Origin: Deltaproteobacteria bacterium
GTDB lineage: Bacteria > Desulfobacterota > Syntrophorhabdia > Syntrophorhabdales > JANXAF01
Assembly: GCA_026417175.1 (NCBI GenBank)
Contig: JAOADT010000009.1
Location: 18,967-82,966, forward strand
DNA length: 64,000 nucleotides
Direction: 5' to 3'
Both the position numbers and the translations under genes were made by a program. The notes beneath the pieces are model-generated. The model did no database searches, was not told the DNA's origin, and saw only the letters and a program-made list of their open reading frames with translations. Shown here in pieces: positions 43,170 through 52,525 of the stretch. Each line of letters opens with the position of its first letter. The first letter of the stretch is position 1.

Positions 43170-43908
43170 AATTGGCCTCCGCGAGTATTTTTTTTACAGA
43201 AATCACAGCTGGAGAATCAGAAGGAAGTAAAAACAAAGATTGCCCATTCAGATTCAAATTTCTTATGTTTTGGTCATAAGATATACTACCTAACACTCTC
43301 TCTCCAGAAGCTTCAAGATATTTAATATTCTCCTGTGTGTATCTATAATTAGCCACTAAATAAAAATTTCTGTACGTTATATTTACTCCCTTTATAACCT
43401 TTTTTACTCTTTCTATATGCTTTACCGATTTATCAGAGGGATCAAGGATCACAAAAAGATCATCCACGTCTGGTGTTACCTTTCTATTTAGGTGCTCTAA
43501 ACCCGCGGGAGAATCAACTAGAACAAGATCGTAGTTTTCTTTAAGTGTTTGGATCATGTCCCGAATCATCTCATCAGGAAGACAGTAACATCCCGGAGCT
43601 ATTTTTGTCCCCAGTGTTATGAGGTCGAATTTTTGGCCCTTGTAAATTATAGAGCCATCTCTAAGCCTTTGCTCTATTAGCGTGGGGGCGTCATCTTTCC
43701 TGTCTTTCACCATTATATCGTATAAGGCCTCAGATACGGTAAGTTTTCCTTCTCTTTCTAAGTCCACTCCGGCCATCTTAGGTAGGCTTGAATCGGGATC
43801 CAAATCTATGAGTAAAAGTTTATCTATTTTAACAAATCGTGCAAAGAGTGTCGTAAATGTCGATTTTCCGGCTCCTCCCCTTCCTGTTATTACTGTTATT
43901 TTTGCCAT
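43156..43908 (-). CDS. CooC-family nickel-insertion ATPase (second copy)
   Basis: A 250-residue MinD/ParA-like P-loop ATPase of the CooC type. The deviant Walker A is GRGGAGKSTFTTLF, with DLDPDSSLPKMAGVD and VDSPAGLEHLNR. A central Cys in PGCYCLPDE may provide the nickel-binding Cys pair at the dimer interface. It is about as long as its upstream paralogue and clearly related over its whole length, so it arose by tandem duplication. It should load nickel into CODH or acetyl-CoA synthase. Confidence 0.88.
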   Translation of the reverse strand: MAKITVITGRGGAGKSTFTTLFARFVKIDKLLLIDLDPDSSLPKMAGVDLEREGKLTVSEALYDIMVKDRKDDAPTLIEQRLRDGSIIYKGQKFDLITLGTKIAPGCYCLPDEMIRDMIQTLKENYDLVLVDSPAGLEHLNRKVTPDVDDLFVILDPSDKSVKHIERVKKVIKGVNITYRNFYLVANYRYTQENIKYLEASGERVLGSISYDQNIRNLNLNGQSLFLLPSDSPAVISVKKILAEANYDIV

Positions 43909-44664
43909 CTATATCACCCTCGCTTTCTCTAATAGTTTCTTTGTAGATATAAGGGCAGGAGAATCGTCAGGCAACATTTTGAGTGAAACCCCTTTGAGAT
44001 TCCATTCTTCAACCAGTTTGTCATAATCTATTTTTCCGAGAAAGGATGTTTTTTCGGTTTCGAAAAATTTTTCGTCTTCTTCACTGAACATGTAATTTCC
44101 CACCACATAAAAATTTTGGTATTTTATTCCAACTTCTTTTGCTATCTCCCTTACCCTTTTTATATGGGATAAAGATTTCTCCGATGGATCTATTACAACA
44201 AAAAGATCATCGATCTCAGAGACGATGTTCCTATTTAGATGTTCCAAACCTGCTGGAGAATCTATAACCACATTTTTATAAGTCTTCACAAGATCTGAAA
44301 TGGTTTTTCTCATAAGATGGTCTGGAAAACAATAGCAACCCTCCATATCTTTAGTCCCAAGAACAATGAGATCGAAGCCTTTCCCTTCGTATAAAGCCTC
44401 CGTCCATATGAGACCTTTAAATTTTTCTTCTACGGGAATCAAAGGATCTCCACCTTTCTTTCTCTCATCCACAACGTCGTAAAGCACTTCTATCACAGTT
44501 CTCTTCTTTTCTTTTTCCAAGTCAATTCCAAGCATGTCTGCCAAAGAGAGGTCTGGATCCAAGTCGATAAAAAGAGAGGGAGATGGTAAAAATCTACTCA
44601 TGAGGGCTACAAAAGTGCTTTTCCCAGCTCCTCCTCTTCCAGTTACTACTAGTTTACGAGCCAT
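43909..44664 (-). CDS. CooC-family nickel-insertion ATPase (first copy)
   Basis: A 251-residue CooC-like ATPase with Walker A GRGGAGKSTFVALM, DLDPDLSLADMLGID, EGCYCFPDH (candidate Ni-binding Cys pair) and IDSPAGLEHLNR. Its stop abuts the start of the second copy. Two copies in one CODH/ACS operon suggest that one serves the C-cluster and the other the A-cluster, though sequence does not say which. Confidence 0.88.
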   Translation of the reverse strand: MARKLVVTGRGGAGKSTFVALMSRFLPSPSLFIDLDPDLSLADMLGIDLEKEKKRTVIEVLYDVVDERKKGGDPLIPVEEKFKGLIWTEALYEGKGFDLIVLGTKDMEGCYCFPDHLMRKTISDLVKTYKNVVIDSPAGLEHLNRNIVSEIDDLFVVIDPSEKSLSHIKRVREIAKEVGIKYQNFYVVGNYMFSEEDEKFFETEKTSFLGKIDYDKLVEEWNLKGVSLKMLPDDSPALISTKKLLEKARVI

Positions 44665-44665
44665 T

Positions 44666-46558
44666 TTAAACCCCTTTCTCCTTTAATTCATATAACTTAT
44701 CAACAGGTGATACCTTAATTACTGCGCTATATTCTGGTGGACAAACATTCATACAGGTTCCACATTTTACGCATTTATCCTGGATAATATATTTTGGTTC
44801 GCCTATTACACCGCCTATTGCCTCCGTAGGGCATGTTAACTTGCAATGTTCACATGCTCTGTCACATTTGGCAGGTACTATAAAGTAAGCTAACAAATCC
44901 TTACAAACTAGTGCAGGACATCTCTTCTCAGCCACATGGGCCACATACTCGTCATAAAAGTAGTGCAAAGTGGTAAGAACAGGGTTTGGTGCCGACTTAC
45001 CAAGACCACAGAGTGAACCTATTTTTACGTCCTCTGCAAGATTCTTAAGTTTATCCAAATCTTCTAAATTTGCCAGGCCCTTCGTTATTTTTTCCATCAT
45101 GTGAAGCAGCTGAAGTGTCCCTATTCTGCACATAGTACACTTCCCACAGGATTCTTTCTGCACAAAATCGAGAAAAAACTTGGCAGTATCCACCACACAG
45201 TCATTTTCATCCATAAATATCATTCCGCCAGATCCCATCATTGAACCAAGAGATAGGAGTACTTCATAGTCAACAGGACTATCGAAAAGACTATTTGGTA
45301 TACAACCTCCTGAGGGACCCCCTATTTGAATCCCTTTTATCTCCCTCTCATTAGGCGCTCCTCCTGCTATTTCGTACGCTATGGTTCTTAATGTAGTTCC
45401 CATCGGAACCTCGGTAAGACCTGGATTTTTAACCTTTCCTGCGAGGGTAAAAATGGCAGTTCCTTTGGAGTTCTCTGTGCCTATCTTAGCGAATCTTTCT
45501 GCGCCATTTTCAATTATCCATGGGACGTAAGAAAAGGTCTTTACATTATCTATCAAGGTAGACCTGCCAAAAAGACCGTACTCAGATGGGTAAGGTGGCC
45601 TTACTCTGGGTTCACTTCTTTTCCCCTCAATTGCTGCCATAAGACCAGTTTCTTCACCAGAAACGAAAGCACCGGCACCTTCTATAATGCGCAAATGGAA
45701 CGAGAAACTACTTCCAAGTACACTATCTCCAAGTATACCAAATTCTTCGGCTTCCCGCTTGGCGTTTCTTACAATTTCTAAAGCCATTGGGTACTCAGCT
45801 CTTATATATATAAAACCCTCGTTGGCACCGACCGCATAACCTGCTATGAGCATCCCCTCTATTACCTGGTGAGGATCACTTTCCAGTATTACCCTGTCCA
45901 TGAAAGCCCCTGGATCCCCCTCGTCGGCATTACATATGACGTATTTTTTTTTTGACGAGTTATTTGCACATTTTTCCCACTTTATTCCTGTTGGAAATCC
46001 TGCTCCCCCTCTTCCCCTTAATTTTGAGTCATTTATTTCTTTGACTACTCTATCGGGTGACATCCCGAGTGCCTGCTCTAGACCTTTATATCCGCCGAGA
46101 CCTATGTAGTGTAATATATTCTTTGGATCTACTATTCCGCATCTCCGAAGAAGAATCCTTTTTTCAAACTCCGATCTTTTTAACTCAGGAATAAAAGGCA
46201 AACCGTTCTCATCGAACTCTAAAGTTCCGAGCGCCATCTCAAAACATGGGTCGTCTCCTTCTATGTAGCCTTCTATCAACCTCTTTACCTTTTGGGTATT
46301 TACATTTTGATATAGAATGGTAAACATCTGAGGTTTAAAAACCGCAACAAGAGGCTCGGCGAAACAAAGTCCCATGCAGCCAACTTCAATCAAAGGAATT
46401 TCTAAACCTTTTTTCTCCAGTTCTTTACGAAACTCAATAATTACATCATCTGCTCCAGCAGCTTTTCCACACGTTGGTGTTCCAACGCGGATATTTGTGG
46501 TAGACTCCAGGTCTTGTAGATAGGCTGTGGCCTTCTTTTTTATTTCTTCGAATATCAA
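44666..46558 (-). CDS. NuoF-like NADH-binding flavoprotein with N- and C-terminal ferredoxin domains
   Basis: A 630-residue protein as in HydB/HndC-type diaphorase subunits. It has an N-terminal thioredoxin-like [2Fe-2S] domain (about 1-110, CGKAAGADD, CMGLC), the FMN/NADH region with RGRGGAGFPTGIKW and CNADEGDPGAFMD, an SLBB domain, and ESCGKCTMCRIGT for the [4Fe-4S] site. A C-terminal double ferredoxin has CDRACEHCKLTCP and CVKCGTCMNVCPPE. It links NAD(H) to ferredoxin-level electrons. It overlaps nuoE by 4 nt inside the CODH/ACS operon. Confidence 0.92.
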   Translation of the reverse strand: MIFEEIKKKATAYLQDLESTTNIRVGTPTCGKAAGADDVIIEFRKELEKKGLEIPLIEVGCMGLCFAEPLVAVFKPQMFTILYQNVNTQKVKRLIEGYIEGDDPCFEMALGTLEFDENGLPFIPELKRSEFEKRILLRRCGIVDPKNILHYIGLGGYKGLEQALGMSPDRVVKEINDSKLRGRGGAGFPTGIKWEKCANNSSKKKYVICNADEGDPGAFMDRVILESDPHQVIEGMLIAGYAVGANEGFIYIRAEYPMALEIVRNAKREAEEFGILGDSVLGSSFSFHLRIIEGAGAFVSGEETGLMAAIEGKRSEPRVRPPYPSEYGLFGRSTLIDNVKTFSYVPWIIENGAERFAKIGTENSKGTAIFTLAGKVKNPGLTEVPMGTTLRTIAYEIAGGAPNEREIKGIQIGGPSGGCIPNSLFDSPVDYEVLLSLGSMMGSGGMIFMDENDCVVDTAKFFLDFVQKESCGKCTMCRIGTLQLLHMMEKITKGLANLEDLDKLKNLAEDVKIGSLCGLGKSAPNPVLTTLHYFYDEYVAHVAEKRCPALVCKDLLAYFIVPAKCDRACEHCKLTCPTEAIGGVIGEPKYIIQDKCVKCGTCMNVCPPEYSAVIKVSPVDKLYELKEKGV

Positions 46559-47007
46559 TCTTCCTTTTTATCTCTTTTGAACTCTATGAGAACTTCTTCT
46601 AGTTTAAGTGGTGACATTCTTGGATACACTCTATCATTTATAACCACAACAGGTGCTAGCATGCAACAACCCACACACGCTACCCTCTCTAAGCTGAAGT
46701 CTTGATCATCCGTTGTCTCTCCCACTTTTATGTTCAACTCTCGTTCTGCAGCTTCGGCTACTAATCCTCCGCCAGATAAATGACATGCAGTGCCCATACA
46801 TACTTTTATATGAGTTTTTCCTCTCGGCTTAAACCTAAAGATATTGTAGAAAGTAGCAACCCCCCAGATATATGCTTCTGAAATTCCAAAGGAGGTTGCT
46901 ACCTCTCTTAGCTTCTCCGGAGGTAAAAATCCTAACCCTTTCTGTATATCAATAAGAGCTTGAATGAGGGTTGGTTCGTCGTCATCCCATTTCTGTTCCA
47001 TTTTCAT
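46555..47007 (-). CDS. NuoE-like [2Fe-2S] subunit
   Basis: A 150-residue thioredoxin-like ferredoxin of the NuoE/HydC type. The four cluster ligands are in KVCMGTACHLSGG and VACVGCCMLAPVVVI. PTLIQALIDIQKGLGFLPPEKL is the usual N-terminal helix pair. It pairs with the NuoF-like subunit, and both overlap their neighbours by 4 nt, so they are made in step with the corrinoid protein. Confidence 0.92.
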   Translation of the reverse strand: MKMEQKWDDDEPTLIQALIDIQKGLGFLPPEKLREVATSFGISEAYIWGVATFYNIFRFKPRGKTHIKVCMGTACHLSGGGLVAEAAERELNIKVGETTDDQDFSLERVACVGCCMLAPVVVINDRVYPRMSPLKLEEVLIEFKRDKKED

Positions 47008-48365
47008 TTTCTAAGAGTCTTCACAAATTCCGGCAAAAATGCACCTATCCCTGTTGCTTCTCTTGGCCCTACTATTACTTCCCATCCAGGAAGAGCATCT
47101 TCCAATTCACCCTTTATTCTTGCGACCCTACCTGGTATAACTAGCTTTTTATGTTTTATCCTCGCTTCGATTCCAGACCTTCGGATCATCGCAGCCACAG
47201 AGTCACCAGTGAACTTCCCAGCCGCCCATCCAGTTAAAACACCGAGCCCTTCCGTATCTTTTACACATAAAAATGAGGGGATCTTAGTAGCTTCTATCGC
47301 GGAATAAACGATAAAATACGTTAAAGCCCAGTTCGAAGTCACAAGTACAGGAGAGTATTCATCTGGCTCACCTATCTCGTAGTATTTTTCTTCTACTGCC
47401 ATCGGAAATCGTGGATCTGTGTACACGTTCAATCTCAACACCAGTAAGGGAAGAAGGGTATACTGATCAAAATCCGAAAGTACCACAATTGAAGCAAACT
47501 TTATTACGAAAACCGATGCGAGCAGAATTTCTTTGATTCCGTCTTTCGCCATGAAGCACGGAAACGCAATCGTTGGATAACCAAGTGGTCTAAATCCTTG
47601 CTTAATTGCGGCTCTCCTTATGAAAGTTTGGTCTCTTATCGCCTCAAGTACATCTTTTGATCCGGGATCCAAAATCGCATCATCAATACCATTCTCTTTT
47701 AGTTTCTTCGTCATTGGGATGAGGTCTTCGATTGAATCTCCTTTCAATCCAATTGGTGTGGGCCTTTCCTTGATCTTAGGTATGGCAGAATCTATATTTT
47801 CTTTAGTTATCCCGTAAAGGAGAGGTCTTCTGTCAAAGCAGATGTCTCTAGCTGAAAAAAGTGTATCCAGATCGTCAGATATTAAGATCAATGCCTTATC
47901 GGTACTTTCATAAATCTTCTTTACCAGGGATACAAATCTATCTTTATTTTTTGAATCATTTTTTATGGCAATCATTTCTGCTTTGAGAGTAAGACCGACC
48001 CACGAGTATTTAAGTTCTGTTACCTTTTTTATCTTCTCGTTAACTTTCTCTTCTGATTCAGAATCAGAGACAAGGATTGCTATTCCCGGGGGATGAACAT
48101 ATGTCTTTTCATGTCTGTAAACAACCTCTTCATTTCCCACTTCGACCTTATTCTCTCCTGTACCAATGACCACGAGCTTTATAGCTGGAGCTAACATTTC
48201 TTCAATTTTCGCCTTAACTTCGTCGGAAAGGTATGGACATTTATCCGGTGTTGTACCACCAGTGGCTAATTTCATAGCAAAGGCAAAACATGTGGGAAAT
48301 CCACAGTCCTTACAAGGTTTTCTACCGGGCAACAATTTTACTAACTCAGAACCTGAAACAGGCAT
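47004..48365 (-). CDS. acsC: Corrinoid iron-sulfur protein large (gamma) subunit
   Basis: A 453-residue protein with the N-terminal [4Fe-4S] domain GRKPCKDCGFPTCFAFAMKLATGGTTPDKCPYL, a TIM-barrel middle, and the C-terminal cobamide-binding region with TNWALTYFIVYSAIEATK and GVLTGWAAGKF. With AcsD it carries the methyl group from methyl-tetrahydrofolate to the A-cluster of acetyl-CoA synthase. GGAGG-type sites precede the genes around it. Confidence 0.95.
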   Translation of the reverse strand: MPVSGSELVKLLPGRKPCKDCGFPTCFAFAMKLATGGTTPDKCPYLSDEVKAKIEEMLAPAIKLVVIGTGENKVEVGNEEVVYRHEKTYVHPPGIAILVSDSESEEKVNEKIKKVTELKYSWVGLTLKAEMIAIKNDSKNKDRFVSLVKKIYESTDKALILISDDLDTLFSARDICFDRRPLLYGITKENIDSAIPKIKERPTPIGLKGDSIEDLIPMTKKLKENGIDDAILDPGSKDVLEAIRDQTFIRRAAIKQGFRPLGYPTIAFPCFMAKDGIKEILLASVFVIKFASIVVLSDFDQYTLLPLLVLRLNVYTDPRFPMAVEEKYYEIGEPDEYSPVLVTSNWALTYFIVYSAIEATKIPSFLCVKDTEGLGVLTGWAAGKFTGDSVAAMIRRSGIEARIKHKKLVIPGRVARIKGELEDALPGWEVIVGPREATGIGAFLPEFVKTLRK

Positions 48366-48388
48366 GGTAAGCCTCCTTTTTCTATTGT

Positions 48389-49633
48389 TTAAGCAGGCAG
48401 TTCAACTTCACCTTTTATCCATGGATGCCCTACTTTCTCTAAGAATGCAATCAGTTCGTCCACGTTTTTTACGTCTTCCTCTGTCGCAATCTTATCATAA
48501 AGCCCTTTAGCCAAAAGTACGTCTTTGTATCTTTCCTTTATCTCCTTTGGCATCCACACAATACGGGCAAGTCCACCATCTGCCTGAAGGAACTTAGGTG
48601 ACCTTATCTGCTCAAGTCCAGTTCCTAATCTTCCCTCTATTTGTTTTCCACCAGATGTCTCCCCTGCCATCTTAGTGAAAGTTATTCCTAGAACTGTTAA
48701 ACCCTTATATTCCCTGTGTACTATTCCGAAAGCATCTACCTCAGGTATATAGAAGACTATGGCTTGAAAACAACCACAAGAGGTATGAGGATATCCAAAA
48801 GCACTGTATAAGTAAACTCTGTCATAGGTACCAAGAGACTTTTCAGCCACCACCTTATTCACACCTTCATACTCTCCTCTGGTCTCATCCAAAAGTTCAC
48901 CTTTTGGAACTGCGAAAATAGGTCCTTCTGGATCTATCTTTGAAGCTGCTCTTCCATCAAACCAGTTAATTGCACCGCAGTTGGCAATTCTATTGGGAGC
49001 AATCACACACATGTGAGTTGGTGCAAAACTTTGACAAAGAATACAACCATAGAATGTATCCACGTCTTCATCTTTTATCTGTCTAGCCCTTTCATCCCTC
49101 TCTTGATATCTTTTCAGGGCCTCCGGGTATAGTTCCTTTATCTTTTCAATATCAGTGATAATAGTCGTTTGTATTTTTTCAATTATTGGCATCTCTGAGG
49201 TGAATAGAAAGTTGTAAATTTCTCCCAGTTCTCTCAAAGAATTGAACCCTTTTTTATATGCTTCTCTGGAAAGTCTTATCCATACGTCCTGTCTCTGGTT
49301 CATATGATATATGCCTTCCACAAAGTTTGAATACATGTGAATCTTTCTCTCAATCACTGGTTCAGCGTCTTTGTCTAATTCTGAGCCAGCAACATCTATC
49401 AAAATAGCAATAGGATAAGAACCACCTTTATCAGTCTCAGGGTCGTAAGGTTCAAGCTCATTTATGTCTGGACCGATAATTTCTACTTTTTCGTGCTCTA
49501 TTTCGTCAGGACTTTTTACCGTAGCCAATTCAAACTTATATTCCGCTTTTGGCCCTCCAAATTCCATGTAAAGGTTATCCTTTCTTATTACTTCACCCTC
49601 GTACTGGGGTCCTATGTCTACGTGGAATTCCAT
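48389..49633 (-). CDS. Acetyl-CoA synthase, short archaeal-type beta subunit (CdhC-like)
   Basis: A 414-residue acetyl-CoA synthase. The A-cluster ligands are complete: C197, C200, C209 and C219 (CILCQSFAPTHMC...NC) and C286-G-C288. Bacterial AcsB is about 730 residues and has an N-terminal domain that docks to CODH. This protein lacks that domain and matches archaeal CdhC in length. It condenses CO, a methyl group and CoA to acetyl-CoA. It lies in order after the epsilon-subunit gene. Confidence 0.93.
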   Translation of the reverse strand: MEFHVDIGPQYEGEVIRKDNLYMEFGGPKAEYKFELATVKSPDEIEHEKVEIIGPDINELEPYDPETDKGGSYPIAILIDVAGSELDKDAEPVIERKIHMYSNFVEGIYHMNQRQDVWIRLSREAYKKGFNSLRELGEIYNFLFTSEMPIIEKIQTTIITDIEKIKELYPEALKRYQERDERARQIKDEDVDTFYGCILCQSFAPTHMCVIAPNRIANCGAINWFDGRAASKIDPEGPIFAVPKGELLDETRGEYEGVNKVVAEKSLGTYDRVYLYSAFGYPHTSCGCFQAIVFYIPEVDAFGIVHREYKGLTVLGITFTKMAGETSGGKQIEGRLGTGLEQIRSPKFLQADGGLARIVWMPKEIKERYKDVLLAKGLYDKIATEEDVKNVDELIAFLEKVGHPWIKGEVELPA

Positions 49634-49651
49634 AGTTAGCCTCCTTTATTG

Positions 49652-50209
49652 TTATTCTGTTTTTAAATTCTCAATTATTCCCTCAAGGATGGCTTTCCAC
49701 TTCTCATCCTTGAAAATGTTTGGCAGAGAATAATCCGCGTGAGGATGATAAAACTTGCAAAGCGTAACAGTAGAAAGGTGCGGCGCGAAATGTTTAAGAG
49801 TTGAAAGACCCTGGTTTGCAAGGTCACTTCTTATACCCAGAAATAAGACAAGGTCATGATTCCCTTCACCTTTTACGCCTTTCCACTCCTGGTCTTTAAG
49901 TGCATTTATTATTTCTACCACATCGTAAACACTGTCAGGTTTTATTCCATATTCTAATAATTTAGCTCTTGTGGTGGCGGTAGCACATATGGGAATGCTT
50001 CCAGCTTTTGCGATATCAATTGCATATTCTATAAGAAGCCTATCCCCGAGAGTTATTTTAGTTGTAAGAGGGCCTATAACTATAAGAGGTCTTTTTGCCT
50101 TTTTTATCTGCTTTACCAAATCCTTTGGATCCTCAACCATCCTGGCGGTTCTTACTCCTGTCAATGTATTAACTCTATGGAATGGAAGAATTGGTGAAAG
50201 TTGACTCAT
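49652..50209 (-). CDS. cdhB: CODH/ACS complex epsilon subunit (CdhB)
   Basis: A 185-residue protein of the epsilon subunit family, a DHS-like Rossmann fold (AKRPLIVIGPLTTKITLGDRLLIEYAIDIAKAGSIPICATATT). This subunit is characteristic of archaeal acetyl-CoA decarbonylase/synthase and is absent from the classical acetogen enzyme. It lies 12 nt after cdhA. Confidence 0.92.
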   Translation of the reverse strand: MSQLSPILPFHRVNTLTGVRTARMVEDPKDLVKQIKKAKRPLIVIGPLTTKITLGDRLLIEYAIDIAKAGSIPICATATTRAKLLEYGIKPDSVYDVVEIINALKDQEWKGVKGEGNHDLVLFLGIRSDLANQGLSTLKHFAPHLSTVTLCKFYHPHADYSLPNIFKDEKWKAILEGIIENLKTE

Positions 50210-50221
50210 GATAACCTCCTT

Positions 50222-52525
50222 TTAATGAATAACTGCTTCTACCGGCACTTTTGTTGGATAAGTACCTATCCACGTTGGAAGCCCAACAGGTTCCTTAGGT
50301 TTCCAACCTATAGATTCAAGATAAGCTTTTACCTCTTTTTTATAGACAAGAGGTATATCCGGATCTCTTCTCACATATAAATGAAGGTCTTCTGGCAACC
50401 CTCCTCCCATATATTTTTTGTACAGTGATATGTAGTGATTTAATTTAATCGCCCTACCCTGAGGTGTGTCGTTCTTTCTTATGCAAAGTTTTGCTAGCGT
50501 AACCATCAACTTTTCTTTTGTCTCGCAGACATATATGAGGTGCTCAGGGGAAGGTTCGCCAGTATCTACAATCTGTTTTTTTCTTGCATCCATAACTTTC
50601 CAATCATCCTCTTCTTTCCTTGACAAGTATAGCCTTCTATATTTTGAGGCATGTGGTCCAACCACAACAGGGATACCCAGCCTGTTACATCCTGTCGCTA
50701 TTGCCGCTGCCTTCTGAGAATAAGCACCCCAGGCTACTCCCACAGCTCCAACCCGGTTAAGAACGTAGTCTGCCATAACTTCGTAATTGGCTCTAAGGGG
50801 CAATGCAGCAAAAATATTTGCAATCTTTATGGCAGCTCCAGTTATATGACTATTGGCAACACATGACCCTACATTTACAACACAGCCAGCATCGAACGTG
50901 CCTGGATACTTTTCATATATCGTCTTTCCATCAGCGTCTTTCCACATGCCGGCAACCATAGCCGCGCAACCGGAGAGCACAACTATGTATTTCCTTTTTG
51001 CAAATTCTTCCACAATTTCTGCAAGATCCCGATGGTCGGGATAATTCGAACATCCAACAAGGGCAATCACCCCAGGGATCGTTCCAAGAGTAATTGGGGC
51101 TCCCACATTTCTTATTTCTGTGTCCATTATTGGTCCGCGTCCAGCTCTTATTGTCCAAACCTCCTTGCTCGCTGCTTGCTGCATTATCTTGAATATTGGA
51201 ATATTCCTCGGACATTCTTCCTCGCATTTCCCACAGCCTATGCAAAGGTTGAATATATCTCGTATGACATCAAAGTTACCTTTTGCTACTTCACTTATAC
51301 CCTTTCCGATTTCAAACAAATTGGGACATACTTGCTCACATAGACCACAAAGGCCACACTTCTGCGCAAATTGTTTTGCTTCTTCCTCGGTGATCCATTC
51401 TTTTCTTCTCTTTGGAGCGATCTCGAGGGCAACTTTTACAGCGACCTCTGCCGCCTTCTTTGGATCAAGAATGGCAAACTGCTTCTTTTCATCCACCATT
51501 TTTCTTACTATTTCATCCGTATCCATACTAGTTGCGTCTTCAAGACCGTACATTACTTTCTCTAAAGTAGCGATTAAAGCAGAACCTACTTTTGCAGCCT
51601 CTTGAGGCATGTCTGTTCTTATACATTGTTCGTCAGTCATTATGACGTCGGCTATGCCAGAACGCACAAAGAAAAGCTGTCTTGAAAGAGGACCTACAAC
51701 CTTAGCTCTGTCCGAATACCTACTGGTTTCCAAGGCGGTGCAACATATGCCCCCAAACTCGACTTTATCATAAAGCCCGTTTTCTCTAAGATAATCTACT
51801 ACGGCGGTAGACGTTGCTGGATTGTGCCCTACGAATAAAATAATAGGCTTAGTTTTGTCAAACGCATTCCATCCGAGACCTACCAAAGGGGTTTCAGCAA
51901 CCGAAGTGGGATAATTGAAACCAGTTATTTGAGCCAACTCGGCAACTTCCATACCTACGTGGTCAAGCATTCCTGCATGAAGTGCTTTCGATTCATAGTC
52001 TAAATAACTGCCTTCTTGGCCTGTATGCACAGCACTCAAAAGGTGTGTCAATTCCTTGTATACATACTCGATTGCTACTTTCAGATCTCCGAGGGTCTCG
52101 GGCTTCATCCCCAATACTGTTCTTATGTGAGGAGCCTCTACAGCAACACCTTCTCCGAGGTCTATCTTCTTGTTAGGCCCGTGCTTTTCAATGAGTAGAT
52201 CGAGTATATGTGCTGCATGACCAGTATGGCACGCACATCCTATAAGACATGCCATAAGAACTAACCTTGCTTGTTGAGTTGCTATATCTATTCCACATGC
52301 ACCCCGTCTATTTTCAGTCAAATCACATTTACCATATGTGCAAAGACAACACATGTCGCAGAATGGAGCATAAAAAGGTTTGTAAGTCTTAAGCAGTCGC
52401 ATATCCCAATTTCTTAATTCAGGCAGTTCCGGCATTGGTGTTGGACCAACGGGCTCCCAGTTAATATCTGCCTTTATCTTCTGATAGACTTCCTCAAGTC
52501 TTTTGCTTATTTCTTTTAGTTCCAT
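50222..52525 (-). CDS. cdhA: CODH/ACS complex alpha subunit, archaeal type (CdhA)
   Basis: A 767-residue nickel CO dehydrogenase. It opens with the N-terminal cluster CDMCCLCTYGKCDLTENRRGACGID. Two ferredoxin motifs, CGLCGLCEQVCP and CIGCGKCEEECP (about 393-450), are the extra domain found in archaeal CdhA and not in bacterial AcsA/CooS. C-cluster ligands occur in FGGICCTALE, LVGCSN, LSGCAAM and NVGSCVANSH. It oxidises CO or reduces CO2. GGAGG lies 9 nt before the ATG, and it overlaps acsD by 10 nt. Confidence 0.95.
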   Translation of the reverse strand: MELKEISKRLEEVYQKIKADINWEPVGPTPMPELPELRNWDMRLLKTYKPFYAPFCDMCCLCTYGKCDLTENRRGACGIDIATQQARLVLMACLIGCACHTGHAAHILDLLIEKHGPNKKIDLGEGVAVEAPHIRTVLGMKPETLGDLKVAIEYVYKELTHLLSAVHTGQEGSYLDYESKALHAGMLDHVGMEVAELAQITGFNYPTSVAETPLVGLGWNAFDKTKPIILFVGHNPATSTAVVDYLRENGLYDKVEFGGICCTALETSRYSDRAKVVGPLSRQLFFVRSGIADVIMTDEQCIRTDMPQEAAKVGSALIATLEKVMYGLEDATSMDTDEIVRKMVDEKKQFAILDPKKAAEVAVKVALEIAPKRRKEWITEEEAKQFAQKCGLCGLCEQVCPNLFEIGKGISEVAKGNFDVIRDIFNLCIGCGKCEEECPRNIPIFKIMQQAASKEVWTIRAGRGPIMDTEIRNVGAPITLGTIPGVIALVGCSNYPDHRDLAEIVEEFAKRKYIVVLSGCAAMVAGMWKDADGKTIYEKYPGTFDAGCVVNVGSCVANSHITGAAIKIANIFAALPLRANYEVMADYVLNRVGAVGVAWGAYSQKAAAIATGCNRLGIPVVVGPHASKYRRLYLSRKEEDDWKVMDARKKQIVDTGEPSPEHLIYVCETKEKLMVTLAKLCIRKNDTPQGRAIKLNHYISLYKKYMGGGLPEDLHLYVRRDPDIPLVYKKEVKAYLESIGWKPKEPVGLPTWIGTYPTKVPVEAVIH

